In this document: positions 13,526 through 25,669 of the stretch, piece by piece
How positions within the stretch are numbered: position 1 is the first letter of the stretch
Layout: each line of letters begins with the position of its first letter
Origin: Wallemia ichthyophaga EXF-994
Lineage: Eukaryota > Basidiomycota > Wallemiomycetes > Wallemiales > Wallemiaceae
Direction of reading: 5' to 3'
DNA length: 64,000 bases
NCBI RefSeq assembly: GCF_000400465.1
Contig: NW_008806284.1
Span: 1 to 64,000 of the forward strand
The notes under the pieces: model-generated
Databases searched by the model: none
What the model was told of the DNA's origin: nothing
What the model saw: the letters and a program-made list of their open reading frames with translations, nothing else
Made by a program: the position numbers and the translations under genes

Positions 13526-14720
13526 AACTAAAACACCTTGTATAGAATATAATTTGGCAGATAAAAGATAAAAATATGAACTCACCTCTCTATTCCATTT
13601 TGTCGTAATTAGTGTGGCTCACCCAATGAACCAATCAGAATTGATACTTAGTAAAGTGTTATTTTCTGTCTAGTTGAAAGATTGGAATTAGTTTATAATA
13701 AGACTGGCTAAACAACCTCTTGCAAACCTTCTGTCTTGTTATTCCGTTGCGTTTAACAAAGTGAAAATTCTTCAGATTTGTGGAAATTGTGATATCACGG
13801 AAGAATTTCAGGCTAACGATATATTCAGGTAAGATCAAATTGCTTAAGCGTGTAACGTTGCCAATTTAAAGTTGAGAAAGTTTTTTAAAAGTATCACCGA
13901 ACATAGCCATACTTTTGCACAGAATCGCTGCCATCTCGCTCATAGTGGTTTGTTGAGTTTAGAGCCTTTGCAATATACTATTTTACCAACTCGCGATGCG
14001 AGATAACGCTGTTGTTGACTGGATGTAACACACAACACGCTACTCGTAAATTATCAATAAAGTCATTAATGCGAGTAAATTAAACTTCACTTGCGTCCAA
14101 ATAAGCCTAGCCATCTTTTCGGATAAAAAGGGAACCAAATTACATCGCTTAGTTACGGCAAATGTATATATATATATATGTCTAGCGATAGCTGCTTAGG
14201 CTATGTTAGATGTATATCGATTACCCGCTGCATACGCTGCTTAAGCTCTGTCGCCTATCTCATCTAAAGATAAATGCCACTCCATTTACATCTTTGACAC
14301 GTGCAGTCAACAAATAGATGCTGACATATAGATTTTTTAGTCACTATGGATCCCTGTATATTAGCCAAGTATCCCCACAATCCTACATCCTCGCAAATTA
14401 CAAGCCAAGAAAATCCAGGAACTGCTCTCGGACAGTCGTGCTACTCCGAATATTCCAACACAAAGCTGCATTCTTACTCCGAGGAGATTTGTATCATTTG
14501 GTATTCCAATTCAGTGAGGGTTGTGATGCGTGTATATTTGATGTACAGCTGATGAGACCCTGAGTAATCCAGTATACGATTTAAACTGAAATTAATTTGT
14601 AAACTTCCCACCTACCAACACGCCGATTCACACAACTTCAAAATTGACTCAAATCACCGGAATATCTCAGCGCAGCACAGAATCGCTTATAAGTCGTACC
14701 TCCATCATCAAAGCGTTATT
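13526..14720. other. Gene-free 1.2 kb intergenic region
   Basis: AT-rich stretch between cytochrome c and the GT31 gene. It contains a short TA dinucleotide run near 14164-14180. Overlapping short reading frames at 14318-14563 are unsupported. No tRNA, domain or mobile element was recognised. It is the longest fully empty stretch between confident genes in the left half and may serve as the promoter region of the downstream gene. Confidence 0.55.
14164..14180. repeat. TA dinucleotide run
   Basis: About 15 bp of alternating T and A within the intergenic region. Confidence 0.8.
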
Positions 14721-16458
14721 ATGAACAGAAACGCGCGGAGGAAGGCAAGAAGCTTGGATTCTAATTTTGATTACGATGACAACGACTTCAAACTGCGCAG
14801 ATCCTGGCTAGATAGACTGTCTTCCCAGAGGTACTTTCCAAAATCCAGACACAACGTCGCGTATGCTTTGATAGCGCTGTTGTGGGTGATTGCTTTAATA
14901 TAATTGTTTCCTTTCTAACCTTCCTCACAGCCTCTTTGCCTTCAGCTTAACCAAGTTTCTTATGTGGTATCTTAATCCGGACAAAGAACCACTGCCTTGG
15001 CGATCCTACTGCCAGGAATCATCTCCATTCCCTCATCAACTCGCAGACAGTCTCCCTCCCGTTACCATCCTTGTTGGCGTTATGTCCATCGATAGATACG
15101 CTGAACGGAGGAACGTTATTAGACAGACTTACGCCCGGAATGCTTCTCCTAGAGATAGCAGGCATATTCAAGTCGTATTCGTTATTACAAATCCTAGATC
15201 TTCACTTAGACACGCTGTATACCTTGAACAAGAAACCTTCGGCGATCTCGTTATCCTCGACGTGAAAGAGAATATGAATTCGGGGAAATCTTACGAATTC
15301 TTTAATTGGGCTTCTAAATATGCTTGGTTGCCTGATCCTGCTACTCTTCCCACGCACCTCATTAGCTTCCCTTCTGCATACAACAATCCACATGAGAACA
15401 TGCTCAATGACCTTCATCGCATTAATGATAAGGATTTGGAGAAAGAATTGTTTGGTTTTGATCGTACGGTCAAGGATCCTTTCATTACTAATGATGATGC
15501 TGCTGCTCAACACGCCGCTGTGGATTTAACTGTTACCCACCCTAATGCCCCACAAAACTCTAACCTAGAATACAAAAGACCTGACTTTATTGTTAAAGCA
15601 GACGACGACAGTTTTATCATTCTCGGCGAATTAGAAAGACATCTTCGCATTTTACCAAAATCGTTGATTTATTGGGGTTATCTCGTTAAAAATAAATTCA
15701 TGGGAGGTCAAGCATACGCTCTTTCGTTCGATATAGTTAAATGGATGGCAAACTCAGAGTTCGTCAGGAATCATAGAAATGGTAGAGAGGATAAGGTGAC
15801 AGCAAATTGGGTGAGGCATCATCCACAGGCTCATGATATTCAATGGGTCAGTGAAAGCTGTTGGATATACAACCACCCAAAAACCCACACAGTTTACAGT
15901 CATGGCTTTTTGTTCCCAAGTGAAGTGACAAAAATTAGACAAGAAAGCATACCTGGTACTATCGGTGAAGAGGAGCAGATAAGGCGCGGTCAGGGAAATA
16001 AAAATCACTCTGAAGCTTACTCTACAGTGTTTAAATGGGGTCAGAAGTATGCTGAGCCTCTAAATCATCTCAGTGCAGTGGATAGAGTGGCTGCATTGGT
16101 TGAAGGTGCAGATGAGAGTTTGAGTAAAGATGAAAAAAAGTTTGGTATACTTGGATCTCCTCGTCAAACGTTAAGTGAACGGTATGAGGGTAGACCATGG
16201 GGTGGGACGGTGATAGTACACTTTATAAAACGCCACGAATGGTTCTACGAAACAGCACTTGCATTTCTAACAGACTGGTCACTAATACCCAAGACAACAC
16301 CGATCGCATCCAAAAACTACTGGACCAAGACAATAGCGCTCAACAAAGATGACGATTTTGATAGACAGAGAGGTTGGAGACTGGTTGATAGCACAGACGT
16401 TAAGAGCGTGGATATATATCGATTCAAAACAACAGTCGATCCCTTTCCGACGAGTTGA
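14721..16458 (+). CDS. GT31-family glycosyltransferase, type II membrane protein
   Basis: Predicted Golgi beta-1,3-galactosyltransferase-like enzyme of 562 residues in two exons (14721-14881 and 14931-16458). A single membrane segment (about residues 47-67) after a basic cytosolic tail gives type II topology. GT31 motifs are present: RRNVIRQTYAR, VKADDDSFI (the DxD metal-binding motif), YWGYLVKNKFMGGQAYALS and EDKVTANW. The donor and acceptor sugars are not deducible. The donor splice site was chosen at gtgggt (14882) because it keeps the frame and extends the membrane helix; gttgtg at 14879 would also keep frame. Confidence 0.85.
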
Positions 16459-16639
16459 AAACTTTCATCGTAACATTGTAACAAGGAGAATACCCAAACT
16501 ATACAATCAGCACAAATGTAATAATAAATTAAGTTTTGCGTTAAAAATGAGTAATTTTGAGTAATTTTGTCAAAGTGCTCAGCTTACGCGTCATCGAGTA
16601 AGGGAGCGAAGCGTCAGCTTAAGTTGATTATCAACAATC

Positions 16640-19600
16640 ATGACAACGTTAACGACGGCAGCGGGAATATTATCATTATTAGATGAGGAGGATGTAATTA
16701 TAAGGAGCCAGGCATTAGAATCTTTAATTGGAGTCGTGGACCAATTTTGGGCCGAAATATCTGACTACGTTGGGAAGATGTGAGTTTTGGTGCATGGCGA
16801 GAAGTGTAGGATACTGATACGTGCTATATCAGAGAATCGCTAAGTGAAGATAAAGATTTTGGTGAAGATTCAAAGAAGTTGGCTGCGTTGATTGCATCAA
16901 AAGTTTATTACCACTTGGGCGCTATAGACGACGCACTCAGTTTGGCATTGAGCGCAGGCGATGCGTTTGACGTAACACAGAGCTCAGAATATGTAGAAAC
17001 ACTGATATCCAAGTCGATCGACACGTACATCCACCAACGCCAGCATAATCAAGCTGTTGATAATAGATTGGAATCTATTGTGGATAGAATGTTTTCCAAG
17101 TGTATTTCTGAAAAGGAGTACAAGCAGTCAGCTGGTATCGCTTTGGATAGCTTAAGATATGACGTTGTTGAGAAAGTATTCAATCTATCAAAAGACGTGA
17201 ATATTTTGAGATACGTGATGGAAGCTACATCCGATGTCGTTGTGTCTTTAGAACAACGCCAATTCGTCTTCAAATTACTCGTCAAACTTTTCAATTCAAG
17301 TATACTACCATCACCTGATTATTTCTCCATTACTCAATGTCACTTACTACTCAACGATGGTAAGCTTGCAGGCGAACTGCTCGATCAACTCATCCAAAGT
17401 GGCGTTAATGACAAAGTTCTCATTGCGTATCAGATTGCTTTCGATTTGGTCGATACAGCTTCACAAGATTTCTTGAGCCATGTAACTGCTGTTGTTAGCG
17501 AGAGAGAGGGTGAGACTTACGACAAGTTGAAAGAGATTCTCAGTGGCACTCTTTCAATCAGACTCAACTTGGAATTCCTCCATCGCAATAATAAAGCAGA
17601 CCCACTCGTTCTCAAGAACACAAAGGAAAGCTTGGATGGTAAATTTTCGCTATACCACAACGCAGTATCGTTCGCAAATGCATTCATGCATGCTGGTACG
17701 ACAGATGACACGTGGTTGAGAGATAATTTGGAATGGCTAGGCAAAGCTAACAACTGGTCAAAATTCACAGCTACGGCTTCACTTGGTGTAATTCATAAAG
17801 GCAACCTCAACCAGTCTGTTCAACTACTCGAACCTTACTTACCTGGAGCCACATCGCACGCATCTGAGTACTCAGAGGGTGGCTCTCTCTACGCTCTAGG
17901 ATTGATTCACGCCAACAACGGTGGTCGCGCTCTAGACTTCCTCAAAGACCACTTGAAGCGCGTTGGCGCAACCGAAGTCGTCCAGCACGGTGCTGCTCTT
18001 GGATTAGGTATTGCAGGTATCGGCACCAAAAATGACGAGCTCTACACGGACCTTCGCAACATTCTCTTTAGTGATTCTGCCATAGCCGGTGAGAGCGCTG
18101 GTTACGCAATGGGTTTGATAATGCTTGGTACTGGAAACGAGAGCGCTTATGAAGAGATGCTCCAGTATGCGCATGAAACACAGCATGAGAAAATCATCAG
18201 AGGTTTGGCGCTGGGTATTGCTTTCCTCATGTATGGACGTGAGTCGCAAGCCGACAAGGTGATTGAGACGCTCTTGAATGATAAGGTGGGTGTTTGTGTA
18301 GTAGCTCGAAGTAAGCTGACATACATCCAACTAGGACTGGATACTGAGATATGGTGGTGTATACACGATAGGTCTCGCATACGCAGGTACTGGTAACAAC
18401 AAGGCCATCAAGGATCTTCTCCACGTGGCTGTTTCAGATGTCAATGATGATGTGAGGAGAGTGGCTGTCATAGCACTCGGTTTCATACTTTATCGCAATC
18501 CGAGCCAAGTACCTCGACTTGTTCAGCTGCTGTCTGAATCGTACAATCCACACGTCAGATGTGGAGCTGCGATGGCACTCGGTATAGCCTGTGCAGGAAC
18601 AGCATTGGAGGTGAGTATGATTTGTATTGGATCAGTGTAAAAGCTAACTGATAGAAAAGGATGCCATTGAACTTCTCGAACCACTATCGAAAGACCCAAT
18701 CGACTTTGTGCGCCAGTATGCTTATATTGCATTAGCATTGGTGTTGATCCAATCGAACGAAACCAACGCACCAAAATCGAAATCAGTGCGTGAGCAACTG
18801 AAAAACACTGTCAACGACAGACACGATGAGTCGATGGCCAAATTTGGTGCAGCAATAGCGCAAGGATTGATCGATGCTGGTGGACGCAACGCCACTATCA
18901 GTATGCAAAGTAAGAATGGATCTACTAACATGTCTGCGCTCGTCGGTATGGTGCTCTTTACTCAATTCTGGTTCTGGTTCCCATTGGTACATTGCATTTC
19001 TCTCTCTTTCACTCCAACGTCTCTGATTGGATTGGATGAACATCTTAAGATCCCTAAGCTTGATTTCGTGTCGAATGCCAAACCATCGACGTTCGATTAC
19101 ACACCACTACTCAAACCGCCTACTAAGGAGACAGCCGAGAGAGTGAAGACTGCCGTGCTTTCCACTACGGCGCGCGCACAGGCCCGTCAAACTAAAGCGA
19201 AGAAGGAGAAGGAGGGTGCAGATGTAGAGATGGAGGAGGAGAAGGACGATGAAAAGGAGGAGAAGGAGGAGAACAAAGAAGAAGTGAAGGAACCTGAGCC
19301 TGAGTTTGAGGTTAAGGGTAATCTCACTAGAGTCACTCCAAATCAAGTACCATTCATCGTATTTTCGAAGGACGGCAGATATACGCCAGTGAGGAGCGTA
19401 TCGAGTGTGCCTGCTTCAACCAAGGTGCATAAGGAGGGTGAATTAGGTGAATCAGGATCATCTACGCCTGTTTCTATCAACAGGAGAACCCGCAGACCAA
19501 CAATCGCATCCATCTACTCTTCTACACCGGCATCGGCAGGCGGAGCAGGTATACTAATCCTCAAAGATCACAAAGCAGGTGAGGAGGTTGAGTATATCAC

Positions 19601-19733
19601 TCTCGAAGCAGGTGAGGGTAATGGTGGTGTGCAACAGCAGCAGCACAATCAGCAATCTAATGAGGGAGTTGACGATGGTGAGGAGATTGATAACCCACCA
19701 CCGCCATTCGAGTACAATTTTGAAAGTAGATAG
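16640..19733 (+). CDS. RPN2: 26S proteasome regulatory subunit Rpn2 (PSMD1)
   Basis: Largest base subunit of the 19S particle, 980 residues, a toroid of PC (proteasome/cyclosome) repeats that scaffolds Rpn10/Rpn13 and the core. Exons are 16640-16779, 16833-18285, 18335-18610 and 18660-19733. PC repeats are visible (for example [27 protein letters not shown] and [15 protein letters not shown]). [16 protein letters not shown] marks the family. A long KE-rich, acidic stretch (about residues 790-830) precedes the conserved C-terminal domain with [12 protein letters not shown]. Confidence 0.95.
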
Positions 19734-19817
19734 GTGTGCAAGGTGTATGTAAATTGACTGATTTGATTTAAAAAAAATTAATATCCAAGAGATGCATAAT
19801 ATCTTTACATAACATCT

Positions 19818-20927
19818 TTACATCAGATGATGTTTGTTAATCTCCTCATAACTCCATTCTAAAGGCTCTTTCTGTTGGTTTGTTTGGCTTATTTGGTTGA
19901 GGAAATCAGCCACACTATTCCAATAATCGGGACTGATGCAGGTGTCGTTGTGCGTACCATGGGGAAATGATTTCCACGTGCAGATTGACGACAGTTTCTC
20001 ATCTCTATCCTCCTTGACTGTACGATAGAGAGACTCCATATGAGACACTGGTACAATTTCGTCCTGTCTACCTGAAAGGAAGAGTGTATGTACACTTTTT
20101 CCAATTTTCTTTATAGATTCGCCGCTATTCCATTTTTCAGTGCATAAGAAAGTGAAAGGGGTGAGGAGGGGAATGATAGAGGGAATGAGTTGGGGTATAC
20201 TAGTAAAAGTGTTTTCTAAAATCAGCGCGTGAATAGAATCTGGATAATCTTTAGCCAAATCTATGCACACAGCTCCACCAATTGACTGTCCATAGAGAAT
20301 TACGTTGGTTGATGACGTTAATGGATGTTGCTGGATGAATTTGAGAGCAGCTCTGGCATCAATACGTATACCAGCTTCAGAAGGCACACCTTCACTCTTT
20401 CCATAACCTCTGTAGCTAACCATCAAAACATTTGTGTTTAAATTTTTGTAGAAGACTTGGGCGAGTGGAAGGCGATGGCCCTGGTGAGTTTGAGTGTGAG
20501 TGTGTGATTGTTTTAACTTAAAACTCACCATATTACCCGCGTTGGCATGGAAGATTATCACAGTTGGTCGTGAACGTGATGTTTGTGATGAGGGGTGTGT
20601 TATCAGATAGGCTTTTATCTTATAAGCACCTGATTGCAGTGTTATGTCTTGGTAAGGCATATCGAACCTAGCGAAAGCGGAGGGCGTTGAGCAGTGAACA
20701 TTTCTACGCATGCGACACTTACTCATTTGGAGTCATAACGACACTGCGAGAATCAGCAGGCATGTTGGCTGGATAGATTAAGCTTGTTTGATAGATATAG
20801 AGGAGAATGGCAGTGCCGCTAATGAGGACTGCTGATACTCCAATAAGGCCCTTGAGGGGAGTGAGATGGTGTGTGTGTCATGTAGCCAAGCAACCTTAGT
20901 GCACTGCGCTATAACCGATAGAGCCAT
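19818..20927 (-). CDS. Alpha/beta hydrolase, Bem46/ABHD13-like
   Basis: Membrane-anchored serine hydrolase of 320 residues. Exons from the start are 20895-20927, 20723-20850, 20529-20667 and 19818-20480. A hydrophobic anchor (about residues 12-35) is followed by LIYPANMP, typical of Bem46. The oxyanion region HANAGN, the nucleophile elbow GQSIGGA (Ser), an Asp in SGRQDEIVP and a His in FPHGTHND form the likely triad. The substrate is unknown. The third intron (20481-20528) is 48 nt with no stop, so its removal is inferred from alignment of GNM|GHR. The first exon is the least certain part, because it begins only 12 bp after the upstream gene's stop codon. Confidence 0.8.
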
Positions 20928-20939
20928 GACGGTAGCTGA

Positions 20940-21619
20940 TCAAGGGGCGTATATGAATATCTCGGCTATTTGAAGAGTGGGGGAATTTGCGGGTGGAGTT
21001 GGAGGTGCTTCCGCGTACAAATGACTCGAAATAGTTGAATTGCTCTCGACTACGTCACAGAAGAGATGATCCAAGTCGTCATCGTCGTCATCGTCCTTGT
21101 GGATGTTATCGAGGATAGAATGAAGTGCTTGTTGATTGGTGTGCTGCTCCTCCACCGATAGCGGCTCACTCGGAGAAATTCCATCGTTAATCGATTTCTT
21201 TGTTCGTTTGTGTGGTTTCCGGTGGATTACTTGGAGAGGCGTTACGTTAAGAATACGCTGTATACACATTGAGAGCCCCAATTCCTTTGTCATGTACTTG
21301 AGGCACTCAAAGCTATCCTCTAGCGCTGCGTCATCCAATCCAATCAAATGACCATCGTCCAGAACGCCAATCTGGTACAAACAGCGACCGCGACCCTGCA
21401 ACAGTCTGAACTTCATCTGAGTCATGTACCTGTCCAAACGATCCTTTGTCGTGTTTAGTGTGAGTTTCAGCTGTGGCGGGTGGGTGAGTTGATTGTTCGC
21501 AGTGCAATTCAACACACTTTATACTCAACAAAGCCAACGTCACTCTCTTCAACTATCTTTCTAGTTGGTACTGTATCACTTTGAAGCCACTCCCAAATCG
21601 TTATCCCCGTCGACGTCAT
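20940..21619 (-). CDS. Orphan GTPBP1/2-type N-terminal domain protein
   Basis: Protein of 210 residues in two exons (21518-21619 and 20940-21470, intron 47 nt). FVEYKLKLTL, MTQMKFRLLQGRGRCLYQIG and the following LxGLDD-like segment resemble the region before the G domain in GTPBP1/GTPBP2 translational GTPases. No P-loop or other G motif follows. Instead the chain has a basic stretch (RKPHKRTKK), an acidic run (DDDDDDD) and a Pro-rich end. It may be a truncated paralogue or a stand-alone ribosome- or mRNA-binding domain. It is followed 12 bp later on the same strand by the Bem46-like gene. Confidence 0.65.
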
Positions 21620-21675
21620 TATGCAACCAATTTTCACCAACAAATTTTATCAATTTATTGTTACAATGAATCAAT

Positions 21676-22048
21676 CTAATCGAAGAGACCGAGACCCATG
21701 TCGTCGTCAGACTCTTCCTTAGGCTCTTCCTGTACATATAGGTGGTTAGCGAAAATCTTCCAAGGAATCGTATCAACGAACCTTCTTTGGTGCTTCCTCA
21801 GCGGCGGCTGGAGCGGCACCTGCAGCAGGAGCAGCAGCAGCAGAAGCAGATGGAACAGAAGCGAGCTTCTCGGTACCTTGAGCGATCAACTCCTCGATGT
21901 TCTTGCCGTTAACCTCCTCGATGAGCTTGTTGAGGCGGCTGTCATCAGCTTCGATACCGACAGTTGAGAGGAGCTTCTTGACGTCCTCAGCTGATGGGGA
22001 GGTGTTTCCACCGACGGTGAGCAAAAGGTAGGCAGCGACGAGCTTCAT
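21676..22048 (-). CDS. RPP2: 60S acidic ribosomal protein P2
   Basis: Ribosomal stalk protein of 106 residues in two exons (21782-22048 and 21676-21729, intron 52 nt). The N-terminal dimer domain begins [10 protein letters not shown], an Ala-rich hinge follows, and the tail is [17 protein letters not shown], the conserved factor-binding end of P proteins. The ATG lies exactly at a splice acceptor (cccag|ATG), which implies a 5' UTR intron. It shares a divergent promoter with RPS15. Confidence 0.96.
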
Positions 22049-22094
22049 CTGGGAATGTGTGAGTGGTGTACATCATTACTTAAATCTCGCTCAC
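22049..22094 (-). other. RPP2: Predicted 5' UTR intron of RPP2 ending at the start codon
   Basis: On the minus strand, gtgagc at 22094 and cccag immediately before the ATG define a 46-nt intron of normal size for this window. Confidence 0.6.
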
Positions 22095-22344
22095 TGTAAC
22101 GACTTAAACTGTTTAAAGGGTGAACCTGGTCCAAGTCTTGAAAGGAGAAGACGCTCAGAGTTTGCCTATTTGCAGTCTGAAGATTTTAAAAAATAACGAA
22201 AATCTAAAAATATTGTAAAATATATTATTATTATATACTCGTTAATTCTAACACACACTCCCCCACGCCCTCACCAAATTTTGTAATTTTCTCTGCTCAT
22301 TCACTCAACTCATAATTTTTCGAATCCCTTGTTGAGAAACAGTG
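22095..22344. promoter_or_regulatory. Bidirectional ribosomal protein promoter RPP2/RPS15
   Basis: About 250 bp between the predicted RPP2 5' UTR intron and the RPS15 start codon. It contains an AT-rich core (around 22185-22240) and pyrimidine-rich stretches. A shared promoter for two ribosomal protein genes is inferred from position only. Confidence 0.5.
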
Positions 22345-22866
22345 ATGGCTCCTGAGTTTGACGGTACAACAAGCGCCGCTGAGGCTGCTGAGCTCAAGAA
22401 GCGCCGTACGTTCCGCAAGTTTCAATACCGCGGTGTTGAACTTGAACAACTTCTCGACTTGAAGAATGAGGAGGTTAGTTGAATGGTGTGTTTATAGGGC
22501 ATTTGCTAACATGTCATTCAAAAGTTCATGGACCTCGTTCACGCCCGCGCTCGTAGACGTTTCCAACGTGGTCTTAAGCGTGGTCCTCTCGGTCTCATCA
22601 AGAAGCTTCGTAAGGCTAAGAAGGAGACTCCTCCAAATGAGAAGCCTGCCGTCGTTAAGACCCACCTCCGTGATATGCTCGTCGTCCCTGAAATGATTGG
22701 CTCCCAAGTCGCCATTTACAACGGTAAAGTTTTCAACACTGTCGAAATCAAGCCTGAAATGGTTGCTCACTACTTGGGTGAATTCTCCATCTCCTACAAG
22801 CCTGTCAGACACGGTCGTCCAGGTATCGGTGCCACTAACTCTTCACGTTTCGTTCCACTCAAGTAG
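22345..22866 (+). CDS. RPS15: 40S ribosomal protein S15 (uS19)
   Basis: Small-subunit head protein of 156 residues in two exons (22345-22473 and 22525-22866). [47 protein letters not shown] and [13 protein letters not shown] are diagnostic. The intron is 51 nt. It is divergent from RPP2. Confidence 0.97.
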
Positions 22867-22937
22867 GTGCGGTATGGGTGTACAAGTGTTTCAAATAGCA
22901 TGCATTTCATTCTAGTACTGGCTTCATAATTTATCGT

Positions 22938-24091
22938 CTAATCAAATGGTATGCGACGTATCGAGTTGTTGGGTTTGCTACTCGCCGCTGCCGCTTCTCC
23001 GAATGCTGATGGCACGGGTATTCCACAACAGTCACTTCCAAATCCTCCATGATGTTGTGTGCGATCGACTGTTCCTGCTTTTTGTGTGTGTGTATGTGTA
23101 TGTCCACATCCGTCTACCTCCTCTGCATGCACCGGAACACCTTCAGGTGCCTGCAAAATACTTCCAAACATAAAATGCTGCACAATTGGCAACTTGCTCA
23201 ACACTTCTGCTCTAAACATTTTGAACATTCCCTCATTTACCTTTTTCCATGTTTTAACTGCGCTGATATCGTCCAACATGGGCGAATGCCATCTCAAAGA
23301 AGCCGTTTTGATAGAGTTGATGAATTTAATACAGCTGAGATACATATACTCATCTGCCATTTCGAACATAACTTCCGGATCGTGTATGCTCTTTGGACGT
23401 AGGTATTTGTGCGCACTGAGCTGACCAGCACCCCAGAGGAAAGGGAGGAAATGGTAATCATCTAACCCCCAAACACCATGACTGCCAGCTGGTTCTAACC
23501 AGAATGTTGATTGCAGTTTGCGCATGATTGTGATATATCTCCAAAACACTCTAAGTACCAAAGCAGCCTCATCGCCAGGACCGAAGACACCTAAACGATC
23601 CAAGCAGATAAGCCAGCATATAAAGTTGAGCTCCATACCACTGCCATAGTCGATGCGCTGTCTATTACCCCAAGATTCATTGAAATAGGTGGAGACTTCT
23701 GGTATAGCCTCGCTGGGTATATCTAAAGCTTTGTGCAGCGATGGACTGGCCTGTAAATGGGTGTCATAAGAGGCATAAACCACGCTAGTAATCCACCCAC
23801 CTCCACTACTCTATCGAGAAAATCACGGAATCCAGGATTACCGAAGCGTGACTGCTTGTTGTCGATAGGCGGGGACTGTTCTGTGATAGCATCCACTCTA
23901 TCCAGCACACTGAGCACTTTGTACACTCCAGCAGATATGTGCACCTCATCAGTCAGCTTCACGTCGACCACAGCCCCGTTGAGTCTGTCAATGTACTCGA
24001 GCAGGGCGTTGAATGTATCGCTTTGCTTGAATAGCTCGAGGTGCTCATCCAATACGATTCTCTTGGTTGGCTCGGTGTATTTGTATGTCAT
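22938..24091 (-). CDS. PP2A phosphatase activator (PTPA/Rrd), peptidyl-prolyl isomerase
   Basis: Protein of 367 residues in two exons (23801-24091 and 22938-23750). It isomerises and activates PP2A-type phosphatases. YFNESWGNRQRIDYGSGMEL, FWRYITIMRKLQ, WGLDDYHFLPFLWGAGQL and the C-terminal DCCGIPVPSAF are family hallmarks. Near the C-terminus a run of His-Thr pairs comes from a CA-rich stretch. A GT...AG-bounded 43-nt segment there could be mistaken for an intron, but the conserved DCCGIPVPSAF lies in the unspliced frame. Whether it is Rrd1 or Rrd2 is not resolved. Confidence 0.92.
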
Positions 24092-24213
24092 GGATGTTTG
24101 TGATTACGAGTTACAGTTGGGAATGAAAATTATGGTGAAAATTCAATCATCTTCCAAATAACTTAGTTTTCTATTACATGAGTCTTGCTTTTCTAACTAG
24201 CCAGTTTAACCCT

Positions 24214-25562
24214 TTACGCCCTAGCTTCGTGGAGCTGCATTGCACAATCTTCTCCACCACTAGCGAGTAGACCGCCATCCCAATCCACGCCCAGTATCTT
24301 GTTCTGCTTTTCTGTCTTCCCATTTGCTGGATTCCTAACGACGGTGAAGAGTGCCTGTTTTGGTGATCTCACATCCCAAAGCTTGACATTTCCATCGAGG
24401 GCAGCACTAGCCAAGTGGTGAGGCGAGTGAGGATGAGAGGCGACGCTCTCGACGACACTCCCATGGCCCCAGAGTTTCTGGGCTACGTTGCTGGTGCTGC
24501 TGCTACGCGTATCCCATACACACACACTCCTATCGACGTGTCCACTCACCGCCACGCCATGGAGATTAAGTGAGTCAACACAGCGCAAAGCGCTGGCAGC
24601 TACGCGAGAGTCGCTCTCCAGCCCGACGCCGACATCCCACAGTCGGAGAGTATGGTCAGCACCAGCCGAGTATGCGCGCGTCTGGTCCTCCTTGGCGAAA
24701 GACACGCCATTAACAGCTCCCGTGTGACCGCGCAGACGGTGTATCGGGGCTTTACGCACGGCTTCCACGGCTGCCGGCTTGCTCTTCCTCCTCTTCTTGA
24801 CGGGCTCTTCTGGATCGGCGTCCACCTCGTGCGCCGAGGGCGTGCGCGTGTCCCACAGACACACCAACCCATCCCAGTCGCTGCTGAGCAGGGTGTGTGG
24901 CTCGCTGGGGAGGAGCGGTGGAGCGACTGCGAGTGCAGACACCGGCGCAGCGTGCGCGGTGCATTGCAGCGTCTGCGACGGCTTGCCTGCGTCTATATCC
25001 CACATCCGCACCGTGCAGTCACGTCCACCTGTCACCACTGCATTGCCTACCCATTCGCCCGCTAGCACCGGCCCCACGTGGCCGAGAAGCTCCACTGTCT
25101 TCTCGCTGCGGCTGTTCCACACACTCGCAACACCGTCGTAGCTCGTCGTCAGGAACTTGTGCTCGTTGTGCGCTGTGCGGTTTATAGAGACACTCGACAC
25201 CCAGTCGTCGTGCTCGTACGTGCTGAGGTGCTTCGGTGGGAGGATCGACGGTACGTACGAGAGGTGTAGCGTTTCTTCCTGTGTTGTGTTGTTAGTAAAT
25301 TTGTACACGGCATATCCACCGATCCACCCACGCCATTGCTGTGGTTGCTAAGGACACTCGTTAGCTTTCCCCCAGCGCTGTCCTCGCCTATAAAGAAATC
25401 AAATGGCACGGCAGATACATTCTCGAGGAGGTTGTTGATCAGCTGCGATAGCTGGAAACGCTTCCAGGTGCTCGGTATCATGTACATCTCCTCTGGGATC
25501 TTGTGCTCATTGGAGATTGAATGCAGTATTACTGGTATGTTTCTACCATCCGCTGTGCTCAT
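24214..25562 (-). CDS. YTM1: WD40 ribosome biogenesis protein Ytm1 (WDR12)
   Basis: Nucleolar 60S assembly factor of 431 residues in two exons (25332-25562 and 24214-25278). The N-terminal NLE domain (about residues 8-75) binds the AAA ATPase Rea1. YEHDDWVSSV starts the WD40 propeller, with repeats ending in VWN, MWD, LWD, LWD, VWD and LWD. Ytm1 works with Erb1 and Nop7. A linker in the propeller carries a basic PVKKRRKSKPAA stretch. The coding region around 24.5-25.2 kb looks more GC-rich than its neighbours. An alternative donor 12 nt downstream would also keep frame. Confidence 0.92.
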
Positions 25563-25669
25563 TTGGTGGGTTTCGTCGATAGCAGCGAATCAAGAGGGAA
25601 GACGGCGTAAATTGCAATTTTAATACATTTTATACATATATAGCTTGGCAAAGATTGTATTTCCCAATA

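Noticed and set aside
14318-14563. Two overlapping short frames in the 13.5-14.7 kb gap
   Set aside because: No start context, splice partner or similarity to a known family could be seen.
23075-23130. A second intron in the PTPA gene
   Set aside because: Splicing it would destroy the conserved DCCGIPVPSAF end. It is kept as coding, with alternative splicing noted.
24450-25200. Several long plus-strand reading frames opposite YTM1
   Set aside because: They are shadows produced by GC-rich codons of the WD40 gene and have no recognisable protein features.
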